Under the pieces are notes generated by a model that saw nothing but the letters and a program-made list of their open reading frames with translations, searched no databases and was not told where the DNA came from. The position numbers and the translations under genes were made by a program. From Chamaecyparis obtusa (Eukaryota; Streptophyta; Pinopsida; Cupressales; Cupressaceae), in NCBI GenBank assembly GCA_027943335.1, contig BSBK01003253.1, forward strand, positions 1 through 64,000: a DNA stretch of 64,000 nt, written 5' to 3'. This document shows, piece by piece, positions 1-9,625 of the stretch (positions are counted from its first letter, which is position 1; every line of letters starts with the position of its first letter).

Positions 1-291
1 GACATCAATGACAACACATCCAATCTTGCCAATAATTTTTAGGTGTTCAATTTAACAAAAACTATCCATGTTGTTCTATAATGATAAACTAATCATTCCC
101 AAATTTATGTTGAGATTTATGAATGGTGTAATGATTGTAGCAATAATCTTTATGTTGTAAATTACAATGAAAATTATATGTTATATGTTATAGGTTGTAT
201 ATCATTTTTTTCATTTTTGTGAAATTGAGTAAAATTGCGTGATTTAAATCTTGTCAATTAATGTGTAAATATTTTTGGTGAACAAAAGTGA
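1..291. other. AT-rich flank, no feature
   Basis: Low-complexity AT-rich DNA with no coding signal on either strand and no recognised repeat. It probably continues intergenic sequence from outside the window. Confidence 0.6.
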
Positions 292-790
292 GTACAAATT
301 TGATATAGTTCAACATTTGGTCATAACTTTCCTATTACTCTATATATTTTTTTAAAAAAAATTATTGGTATTGAATCAATGGATCAGAAAAATTACATCA
401 AAGAAATGCAGTCCACAGACAACCGAGAAAATAAGTATGAGAAAAATGTCCCTACAACTCAGCGATAGCCAACGAAAAATTGATATAGTAGAACATTTGG
501 TCATACCTTTCCTATTACTCTATGTTTTTTTTCTTTCTTTTTGTATTGAATCAATGCATAAAAAATATTACATCAAAGAAATGCACTCCACAGACAACCA
601 AGAAAATAAGTATGAGAAAAACGTCTCTACAACTTAGCTATAGCCAATAGAAAATACACTTAATGCCACAAAATCTCTAGTTGTAAGATTGCATAATGAC
701 AAATCTACTTGTTGACAACTCTTAGAAATACAATTGAATACAAATTTGATATGGTATAACATTTGGTCATAGCTTTTCTATTACGCTATG
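292..790. repeat. ~180-bp direct tandem repeat, 2 copies plus a partial third
   Basis: The block that begins near 292 (TTTGATATAG, ACATTTGGTCATA, TATTGAATCAATG, ACATCAAAGAAATGCA, TCCACAGACAACC) recurs in the same order from 481, a period of about 180 bp. A third, partial copy starts at about 740. The short open frame across 365-637 exists only because of this duplication and is not a gene. Confidence 0.85.
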
Positions 791-1571
791 TTGATTTTCC
801 CATTTTTGCTTTGTGTGAATTTTCTAATATATTAGTGAAAAAATTGTCAATCTCATAATTTTTAGAAAAAAGAAAAACAAATGATTTTTTTGTGAAAAAA
901 TAAAATTCATTTTCAATTCTTTTTATTATTGCTAATATTTTTTTCAATTTTCCATAAAAATAAATCACTTACTACATTTAAAACACTCCCAAAACATAAA
1001 TGATAATGACATTGATTTTTTTCAATTTTTGTCGCAACATAATTATTTTATTTCAAATTTGATATATATTAATAAATTTTATTTTTTTTATTGAAAAAAC
1101 GTTATAAAATCGAAACTAAGTAGTAGCACCAATAGTCTGGCCAGAAAGACGTGTCGATAGTTTTAGGCAAGTGTGGACGAAACGAGGATATTTTCACGCT
1201 GCTCAAAAAGCTCTTTCAAAAGCAAACTGATTTTGTACGTTTATTACAATTGTTATGTCCGCCACTTAGACGATTCTTTTGGCAAAGTATTCCACACGGT
1301 TTTGAATAAGTAGTCGGAGTTCGATTCATACCTGTGTCCGACGTCAAGGAAAGTAAAAAGAAAAGTGGAGAGAGAATGAATGGTGAGCCCCATTTAATGG
1401 ATGACAGATAGACGAAGGGAAAAATGTTGACCAAACATCGTCCTCTTTCCAAACCTTTATCATTAAAAACGATTTTAATTGATTCCCGCTTCTTTTTTTA
1501 CCACTACTTACCGACAAGGAAGCTTATTTTTTATCACATCATCTTTACTTTTATTTATTTATATATTCTAG
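791..1571. other. Upstream spacer of the TNL gene
   Basis: AT-rich to about 1110, then more mixed in composition up to the gene. It presumably holds promoter and 5' UTR, but no TATA box or other element can be assigned with confidence. The frame that becomes exon 1 is open back to a TAG at 1569. Confidence 0.5.
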
Positions 1572-1730
1572 CATTGTCGCTTCCCGGAAACTCAAACGAT
1601 CCTGGTTTCTTCTCCTCTTTGCGTTGAAGTGGCGCTCTTTTCTACAGTCTGGCATAATCAGACTAAACTCGAAAACACTTTTGAGCAGCCTGAACCATCT
1701 TCAGAACCCGGGCAAAATCTAAATTGCCTA

Positions 1731-2359
1731 ATGGAGATTATAAAAGTGTTGCAGGCATGGTGTCTGTCATTTCTAAATGTTTTGGTACAAATCTGCCTTA
1801 TTCCATTCCGCAGATTTGTGCGGGCTCCTGACTCACTCAACCAGCAAACTCCACCTGATCCCCAAAACCCTTTTGACGAGCTCGCACCATTCTCTGCTTC
1901 TACATTTACGGAGCCGTGGCAGATTTTCATCAATCATCGTGGCAGTGATGTGAAATACACACTTGCCAGCAAAATTCACCGCACACTTGAAGGTATGGGA
2001 TACAGAGCTTTCCTCGATGTAGAAGCACTTGAGCCCGGCGATGTGATTCCAGCAGAAATACAAGCAGCAATGATTAGTTCATCCCTACACATTGCCATTT
2101 TTTCTCCCAACTATGCCCAATCCCCATGGTGTTTGGCTGAGTTATCTTTCGTACTCAAAACTGGAGCAAAAATAATTCCCATTTTCTATCATGTCGAGCC
2201 TTCTGATCTGAGATGTGTACAGCAAGGAAAAGGAAAATACGCCCATGCATTTTCAGAACATGTAAAGAAAGGTAGATACACCGAGGAAAAGCTCAATCAG
2301 TGGAAAGAGGCACTCTACAACATTTGGTTTAATTCCGGCTTCCTTGTTAAGGATAACGA
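1731..2359 (+). CDS. TNL exon 1: N-terminal hydrophobic leader and TIR domain
   Basis: Encodes residues 1-209. Residues 6-26 are strikingly hydrophobic and are followed by RRF. A proline-rich linker leads to the TIR at about residue 63 (FINHRGSDV), then AFLD, IAIFSPNYAQSPWCLAEL and IPIFYHVEPSDLR. The position that holds the catalytic Glu-Glu pair of enzymatic plant TIRs reads Ile-Ser (2073-2078). The donor is GTATGT at 2360. Confidence 0.88.
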
Positions 2360-5300
2360 GTATGTATTATTTCTCTTTCTCTTCGATTGTCAAGTTTTCT
2401 ATCCAAAAACTGGGTCTACTTCTTTTATGTTGTAATTTTAGTTTTAATTTTTTTATTTTGGCCCAAAAATTTTAGGGACGAGGCCAACGTTTTGAAAAAC
2501 ATTGTAAATTCTGCATTGAGAGTCCTGAAAAATGTTCCTTTGTGGGTCGCCAAACATCCTCTCGGACTGGATGAACTGGTTCAAGGTTTCCAATCAGTCA
2601 CAAGTGGAGACAAGGCAAAAATCACGGGGATCGTGGGCATGGGAGGTAGTGGTAAAAACCACTTTGGCCAAAGAGCTCTTCAACAGAAACTTTTCCTCCT
2701 TTGATAGATGCAGCTTTGTTTCTGACGTGAGAGATGCAGCATCCAGAAGTGCTCTGCCAGACAAGCAGAAAAAGCTTCTCAACGACCTCGGTGTCCATTA
2801 TCTGCCATTCGACAGTGTAGATGAAGGCATGGCTGTTCTTGCAAATCGTTTGAGCTCTCATCGGGCTCTCATCGTTTTGGATGACGTGGATCAAATCGAC
2901 CAGTTGAATGCTCTGTTCCCAAATAAAGACAGTTCAGGATCCCAAAGTATGGTTATTGTAACGTCCCGGGAATTGGGTGTCCTGCAATCGTGGGGTCTCT
3001 CCTGCATTTATAAAATGCCAGGACTTAACATGTCACATGCCAGGCAGCTATTCTGCTGGCACGCTTTCTTGCAACCCTCTGCACCCGCTGAATTTGAAAC
3101 TCTGGTTGAAGAGTTCTTAAGGGCTTGCAATGGTTTGCCTCTGTCGCTGAAGGTACTTGGGGCACAATTATATGGCACAAAGTCCAAAGATTATTGGAAA
3201 TCTCAATTAGATAAAATCTCAAGAATACTGCCTGGCGACATCAAAAAAAGGCTACAGGTTAGCTACGATTCTCTGGATGAAGAAGAACGAGAGATGTTCT
3301 TGGATGTCGCTTGTTTTCTCATTGGAGAAACGAAAAGCACTGCTATAGCACTGTGGGATGGGATGGATTTGAGTGGTCTACACGGTCTACAAACACTTGT
3401 GAATAAGTGTCTTGTGGAACTGGTTTACGAGGAGGATCCGGTATCAAACATTTTCAAGGAGGACAAGATACGGATGCATGATCATCTGAGAGATATGGGA
3501 AAAGAGATTGCAGGTAGGCACTCCTCATATCGTCTTTGGTGCCCAGGGCAGATTCATAACCTGAAGAAGCATTTGAAGGTGAGGTTAATATCGGCATTCC
3601 CATAACTGTGTTTTTATAGGTGCAAATGGTTAATCACAGATAAGTGAATTTGTTAAAGCTATAGTTTGTCCTGCTGTCTGCCTCTGCTTTCACTGAGTTG
3701 ATTGAAATAGTTTGTATTTCTGGGTTTTTTCATTCAGGAAGAAATGCCAATTCGAGGGATACAACCTCCAGCTACTTTTGTGGCCTTTCAAAAGTGCAGA
3801 CATCAGCTAATGAGAATCACAAATGGATTACAAATTCTTCACGTGGAAAAAAAAGACTTCACGGAAGAATTCGAATCATTATCAGAAGATGTTGTGTGGC
3901 TTCGCTGGGATCGTTTTCCGCTAAAATCTCTTCCACCATGGCTTACATTAAGACATTTAAGTGTTTTAGAACTTGATTTCTTTAATCAGTCGGAAGAATT
4001 GTGGGAGGGCAATGTGGATGTAAGTAGTTTGATTTCGTCGTTCAACGTGATTACTTACAAGCTTATTAATAGTTCATGTTTTTCTGAATTAAGTAAAATA
4101 ATGTTTGCTGCAGCCTCCTTTGCAATTGAGAAAGCTTAGTATATCAAGTTCATGGGGAATCGAACGGCTTCCAACCTCAATAGGACGTCTTCAGTATCTG
4201 AAAATGCTTTCGATTCGTTTTAATGGTAGCAGTTTGCCAGAAGAGTTCTGTGCCCTCCTTTCGCTGGAGTATTTGCATTTACTCTGTACAGAGTTATGTT
4301 CACTGCCAGCTGGTTTTGGCAATTTAATAAACTTGAAGTATATAATACTGGCTTGCGGTCAGTTGAGAACTTTGCCAGATTCTTTCGAGCAGCTGATACA
4401 CTTGGAAGATCTAGAAATATCAACAGGGTTCAATGGTTTGTCCTCACTACCTGATGGTTTTGGTAATTTAGTAAGCTTGAAGCACATAAACCTGGAATCC
4501 TGCTGCGCGTTGAGCACGTTGCCAGATTCTTTCAGTCAGCTGACAAGGCTGGAAATTCTTAATTTATCAACTTGTTGTAATCTATCCTCACTGCCTGCTC
4601 GTTTTGGCAATTTAGTAAACTTGAAGCACATAGATCTGGGGTTTTGCAGTGAATTGAGCACGTTGCCAGATTCTTTCAAGCACCTTATACACCTGGAGCA
4701 CCTAGATTTAAAATATTGTGATAAGCTTAAACTGAAATCGGATGCATTTGAGCACATCAGAAAGCTCAAGTTCTTGGGACTCAGGTGTTGCAGGGAATTA
4801 GAAGATTTGCCTAAGCAAATAGTGAATCAGGCATCTTTGACAAAGTTGGATCTAACGGGTTGCATCAACTTGAGAGGTTCACCAAGTAACATTGATCAAC
4901 TAGTCAACTTACAGTCGCTCGTAATTGAGAGTCCGATGTTAAAAAGCTTGCAAACTTCTCTTGTTAGCTTTTCCTGGTTGAAGGATATCGAAATTGTAAG
5001 TTCTCAAAGTAAACTGGAATTCGATGCCGAGGAAGAAAACTGCAATCCAGTCTCCAAGGTATCAATTTCCAATGACTGTTGTCCCAACCTGGAACGTTTC
5101 GAGGTCAACAAGTATAGCGACCCTCGTCATTACGCGATTTATAAAAATAGCCATTTAATGGAGATAGAGACACTGCCAGTGTCTCTTAAAAAGCTATTAA
5201 TACGCGATTGCGGAGTGCTGAAGAACATCAGGTGTCTTACCGGTCTCGTATGCCTTGAGATCCTAATAATACAAATGTGTCCGCAGTTGGAAGACCTCTC

Positions 5301-5974
5301 AAGCTTTGCTGATTTGGCTTCGCTGAAAGAATTTAAAATGTACAAGTGCCCCAAAGTTGTGAAAATAGAAGGCCTACAACACTCCAAGTCATTGAAGCAT
5401 TTGCATCTCCCAAAGACCCAGTGGAAGGTGCCCGGTATACAAAGTTTAGAGAAAGCAGAAGGATTGGAGACACTGCAGCTCGAATGTGACACCATATCAG
5501 CTCTGAAGCCTTGTATTCAATCTATCAAGGTAAATTAATAACATTTACTGTTAAAAATTCAGAGTTTTCCGTAATTATGTGAATCTTCATGTTAATGACT
5601 TGCAAAAAAATACTGTGTAGGAATGCCCAAGGAAAATGAGGATACAAGGTACCGTTAGCCGTGTGGTGGAGCCAGTCGTAGACTCTCTGAAGTTTCCTGA
5701 TCTTGCGCTCAGGGAGGTGACGGTGAGGTGGCCATCCGGTGTAGATGAGATTCTACATTCGCTTGATTCGGCCGATTATTTCTGTTATGAGGAGGGAGAG
5801 GAGGAAAATGGGGAGAGGAGGAAAGTGGTACAAATATATGTCCGCCTCGCAAATGCAGAAGGAGTGGTGCGCTCCTCCGCCTACGGAATCAAGATAGAAA
5901 AAGCAGTGATAGTGACGGGAAGAAGAGGAAGAGTGATGGAGGCATTTAACCAATTATTAGCACTTCTGGAATAG
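1731..5974 (+). CDS. TIR-NB-LRR (TNL) disease-resistance protein, five exons, one frameshift in the P-loop
   Basis: A cytoplasmic immune receptor of the TNL class: a TIR signalling domain, an NB-ARC nucleotide switch and leucine-rich repeats for sensing. Exons are 1731-2359, 2476-3578, 3738-4019, 4114-5529 and 5621-5974, with small GT-AG introns of 116, 159, 94 and 91 bp. The start is the first ATG of the open frame; upstream in-frame sequence has no ATG. Exon lengths total 3784 nt, and dropping one A from the run at 2654-2658 gives exactly 1261 codons (1260 aa), so a single insertion is the only break. As read, translation stops at 2704 after about 285 aa, leaving TIR plus a truncated NB-ARC. 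The FINHRG opening of the TIR is typical of conifer TNLs (family knowledge). It is either a pseudogene or an assembly or sequencing error. The exon layout (TIR / NB-ARC / linker / LRR) is standard for TNLs. Confidence 0.9.
2476..3578 (+). CDS. TNL exon 2: NB-ARC domain
   Basis: Encodes about residues 210-577 once the extra A is discounted. Motifs in order: P-loop GMGGSGK (about 2637-2660, frameshifted), RNBS-A FVSDVRDAA, kinase-2 ALIVLDDVDQ (about 2866-2895) whose closing Asp-Val-Asp is TNL-like, RNBS-B VIVTSRE, GLPL as NGLPLSLKVLG (about 3130), RNBS-D FLDVACF, and MHD as RMHDHLRDMGKEIA (about 3471). The acceptor TTTTAG ends at 2475 and the donor GTGAGG starts at 3579. This domain binds ADP/ATP and switches the receptor. 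Confidence 0.9.
2654..2658 (+). other. One-base insertion in the P-loop codons (A run of 5)
   Basis: The frame reads ...GMGGSGK up to this A run and resumes as TTLAKELFNR in the +1 frame just after it. Four As would keep GKTTLAK in one frame; five are present. The two overlapping open frames (ending 2704 and starting 2532) meet exactly here. Confidence 0.9.
3738..4019 (+). CDS. TNL exon 3: NB-ARC to LRR linker
   Basis: Ninety-four codons, phase 0 at both ends, acceptor TTCAG at 3737 and donor GTAAGT at 4020. It contains VVWLRWDRFPLKSLPPWL, the first LRR-like strand that in TNLs follows the ARC2 region, then VLELDFFNQSEELWEGN. Short exons at this place are usual in TNL genes. Confidence 0.85.
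4114..5529 (+). CDS. TNL exon 4: leucine-rich repeats
   Basis: About 472 codons of LRRs of roughly 24 residues. The first half alternates LPDSFxQLxxLE and FGNLxNLKHI units. The second half is irregular (LPKQIVNQASL, LPVSLKKLLI, CLEILIIQMCPQLEDL). The acceptor is TGCAG at 4113 and the donor AAG/GTAAAT at 5530. It forms the sensing horseshoe. Frame is intact throughout. Confidence 0.9.
4312..4744 (+). repeat. 144-bp higher-order repeat inside the LRR exon, 3 copies
   Basis: The units beginning GTTTTGG(C/T)AATTTA at about 4312, 4456 and 4600 are spaced by exactly 144 bp. Each contains AACTTGAAG or AGCTTGAAG and TTGCCAGATTCTTTC. Each encodes two LRRs (48 residues), so the array grew by duplicating LRR pairs. 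Confidence 0.88.
5621..5974 (+). CDS. TNL exon 5: C-terminal post-LRR domain
   Basis: 117 codons plus TAG. The acceptor is GTGTAG at 5620. The piece begins ECPRKMRIQG and ends EAFNQLLALLE, with an acidic loop EEGEEENGE and a strand-rich pattern (VVQIYVRLANA, IEKAVIVTGRRGR). It may be the beta-sandwich-like domain that follows LRRs in many TNLs, but no signature proves this. Frame is intact. Confidence 0.75.
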   Translation, partial: ECPRKMRIQGTVSRVVEPVVDSLKFPDLALREVTVRWPSGVDEILHSLDSADYFCYEEGEEENGERRKVVQIYVRLANAEGVVRSSAYGIKIEKAVIVTGRRGRVMEAFNQLLALLE

Positions 5975-7463
5975 GTTACTCTTTTTATTTTATGCTTTGG
6001 CGGGGCAGGTTTCAGGCTAATAAGATAGGCTAATATTAACTGGCATTCAAAAGTTTAATCTTCTACATTTTCTTTCCAATAATTTCTGTAATATCTAGAT
6101 AACAGAATTTCTGTAATAGATTAACAGAATTTATATTCGTATTTTTGTTCATAAATATATGATTGTTATAGGTAATATAAAATATTATTTTATATATAAT
6201 TATTTTATTTAACTTTCTTTTCTTTTAGTACTATATGATTTTATTTTATCTACTTATAGATTTCTTATTGTTTCACTTAAATTATATCAGTACATTGCAA
6301 ATATATTAATTTTATTTGTGATAAGAGAAAATAATGCTGTTCCTATTAATTAGATGTTCAACCTTCATTTTAAATTTATTTTGTCACCACACCAATACCC
6401 TACATTTATTTTCTTAATTGGTAACTCTCAACATGATTTACCCATCAATATTTTTGAACATACGTTTATATTATTTGAAGTAAAAATTTCATTTAGATCA
6501 ATATATTTGAAACTATTTGCTTCACTCTGTCTTTTTTTTTAATATTAGATCATGTTAACCTAGGTATAAGTTAGTCAATGAATGAAAATCAAAGAATTTA
6601 GTACACAATTAAAAATAGTATTTATCTTCTTATTTATACTTGTCCAAAACTAATTTTGAGCTTCAAAAGGATATGCTCTCAAGATGCATTTGCAATGTGG
6701 GCACTCTCATTTTGTTATCAAAACAATAGCAATCTTTGGAAGGTAAAATTAACACCATCTTGTTTACATTAAGAATTGATAATTGAAAATATGGATGAAC
6801 ATATAATTTATAGAATTTTAGAAGATTGAATGGATAGATCATATTTAACCTTGAATCGAGATCTTCTAAAATATTATTGATGAATATGGTAAGAAGATGT
6901 GGCAATCTACTAGTCACTGAAATGGAGATGACTTAATCAACTCATCTAATTGGTGAGTTGATATTTAGTTGATATTATATTAAATTTATAATATTTAGTC
7001 AATTAAATTGATAAACTTATCATACACTTAATTAATGAGTTACTTATAGTTTAATTATTTTATAGGATTGAATTAATTGATTTGATTGGATACTACATTG
7101 ATTTGATTGCTGAATTGATCTAATTGGTTGAACACTTAAATTGAATTTTGATTGAATAAATAACTCATGAGGTGGAATTGATAAATCTAATTGATAATAT
7201 AGAAATGTGAGGTAGGATATGATTCATTTTGTTTATATATTTGTTAGGTAATAAGGATTTTTTTAATATTTTTTTATTTAGCCTATTTAAATGTGCAAGG
7301 GATTATTAAAGAAATCTACAATATGGCTAGTGAATAATAAGATAATAATGATGATGAATAATAAAATAATAGCGAACATAAGAGATGATATTATATATTG
7401 ATTGTCAAAGTGGATTTAACTATATAATTCTTACTTTTATTTGAGACATTGTTTTGAAGTAAC
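5975..7463. other. AT-rich spacer downstream of the TNL
   Basis: Presumed 3' UTR followed by intergenic DNA. The part at about 6930-7210 is rich in scattered ATTGAT/AATTGAT words, a degenerate simple repeat. No coding frame or mobile-element end was found. Confidence 0.6.
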
Positions 7464-8079
7464 ATTGTTTCAAATAAAAAATTTCCTTTCTTTTAGTTTC
7501 AAAGTGAGGTCAACCAAGAAGACTTGTGCCTATAGAGTTTCATGGAGTAGGGGAAGTTAGGATGGATGAGATGCAGGGGATGAATCAGACAAAGATGGTG
7601 GTGATAACAATGATTTCTTCTCACATTTGGCACAGGGTCCTTCCTTCTTTGGTGTTTCGTGGTCAGGGCATCCTTTTCTTCCATTTCTAGTGGAGATTGC
7701 AATTTTGGGTATGCGTTGGGAAGTGTTTGTCTCACCGGTTTTTGTTGTTAGAGATTGTGCCCCCTTATTGCTTAGCAATAGGCCTGTTGTTGCCTTGGAT
7801 TACTTGTGACCATTAGGGACCCTGTGTTCTATTTTGTGGCTTCGATCAAGGGATTTTTAGAGTTTCCTTTGGTTTTGCCACCTACTATGCGTTATGGTCA
7901 AATTCTCTACTACAATGGATGTGGAGGTGCTGGCATGCTTAGCGTGGATTCTTTGTGCAAAGTTGTAGTAGTGTTGGTGGGTGGGGCTTCTTGTGCTAGT
8001 CGTATTCTCTTTTGGTTTTGATGATGCCCCTATTCTGCTCGAGGTTTTTGGCTTTTTTTTTCTCGAAAGCTATGGTGGG

Positions 8080-8084
8080 GTGTG
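8080..8084. repeat. Left target-site duplication of copia element 1 (GTGTG)
   Basis: GTGTG directly precedes the left LTR and recurs at 15171-15175 directly after the right LTR. Confidence 0.9.
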
Positions 8085-9293
8085 TGATGGAATATGGATG
8101 TAGTGACTGAGAGGGGGGGGGGGTGAATCAGTCAACCATAAATCACTTCTCTTTTAATTCTTTCCAGATCCCTTAGGATATCTTAACAATGTTATCTGTT
8201 TTAGCACTCGGTAAATAGATTGCAGTAACTTTGAAGATGCAGAAAGTATTAGCAAAATTATCTTTGTATATTCATCAGCACATGTATATGATTGAGAAAG
8301 CAATTAAGAACACAAGAGACACAAGATTTAACGTGGAAACCCAATATGAGAAAAACCACCAATGTATCTAGATACTGATTTTCACTTTTCTGAAGTGATG
8401 CCCGGTTAGAAGCCAACCCGGTAAAAGGTTACAAAACACACTGTTAGGTGTGACCTTGTTAGAGGATTTAAAACACCCTGCTAGGAGTGGCCTGGTAAGA
8501 GGTCTTGAAAACAATTCAATGGAATTGTCACCTTGTTAGAGGATTTATAATATGGTTGTTAAACCAACTCGATTAAGAGATTTAGAATTCACTGTTACAA
8601 TGATAAGAAGGTAACAATGAAAAATGACCTGTATAATAATGCAACTGTCTTGCTGATTACAGATCTCTGTTCTGCATAAGTCTGATCCTTTCTGATCGAA
8701 TAAATCTCTGCTGCACCTCAAGGATATCTGAACATCCTTCACAAATTCGCATTCACCTTTCCTACTTTTCTTCTGTAAATCTTCTGCTATATTTTCTTTT
8801 CACATTTGACCTTTTATTTATATGATTTTAGATTTGTCAAATCGACATTATTTAGTATAACAGTCGGCTAAATTAAGCAAACTCTATTTGCAAAAATCCT
8901 TCAAGGGCCGACAGTGCTCGGTGACCATAACTTTCTATAATCTTTCGGAGACCGAGGGAACTCGGTAAACACCGACAATCCTTTTCCTTCGATAACCGAC
9001 TGAACTTGGTAAACACTAACTTTTCTTCGATGACCGACTGAACTTGGTAAACACTAGCTTTTCTTCGATGACCGACTGAACTCGGTAAACACTAAACTTT
9101 CTTTGGCAACTGAGTGAACTTGGTAGACACTACTTTTCTTCGATAACCGAGTGGACTCGGTAAGCACTAATATTCCTGTCTGGCAGACCGACTGAGCTCA
9201 GTAGAAACTGATTGCTACAGGCTATGACATTGTGTGACATCAAAGACAATACATAATTGAGTAACAATTTCCTTCAGACAATTGTTTCCAACA
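8085..9293 (-). repeat. 3' LTR of copia element 1
   Basis: 1209 bp. It matches 13915-15170 end to end. It has an 11-base G run at 8113-8123 and two copies of a 36-bp unit (three in the other LTR). Confidence 0.92.
8930..9215. repeat. Degenerate 36-bp minisatellite in the 3' LTR of element 1
   Basis: Repeated units built on GACCGACTGAACTCGGTAAA followed by CACTAACTTTTCTTCGAT, flanked by weaker copies with GACTCGGTAAGCAC. Two close copies are present here. Confidence 0.8.
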
Positions 9294-9305
9294 ATCTCCC
9301 TCTTT
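9294..9305 (-). other. Polypurine tract of copia element 1
   Basis: On - it reads AAAGAGGGAGAT and abuts the TGTTGG start of the 3' LTR. It is the plus-strand primer for reverse transcription. Confidence 0.8.
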
Positions 9306-9625
9306 GGCATTGATGGCAACACAATATGTCATATCATAAGAAATTTGAAAGAGTTAGCTTGGTTTAGATTCAAATCTCCCTCTGTCAGCAAACTTCCTAT
9401 ATCCTGAAAATTCTTCCTTCTGACAATTGAAATTTTTTTTGAAGTAATAGCAAAGACATAGCAAACACTCCCTCTTTGAGAACACATGCCAAAGACAATT
9501 CACATATTACCGGTGAAAATTAATGTACCTCAAGTACTGATTCATATGCAATGATTCCTTGAATATGCTGCATCAACAGGTTGATTTTCAATCATGTTCT
9601 GGTTGATGCATCACTAAAACTATAT

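Noticed and set aside
365..637. 90-aa open frame at the start of the window
   Set aside because: Spans two copies of a 180-bp tandem repeat and has no codon or family signal.
1629..1730. Start of the TNL at the GTG codon 1629
   Set aside because: Nuclear plant genes start at ATG. The first in-frame ATG is at 1731; the upstream open frame is probably 5' UTR.
7499..8021. Small open frames in the left half of the retroposon, including one with paired Cys
   Set aside because: They lie on both strands of T/G-skewed DNA, break in all frames, and match no domain.
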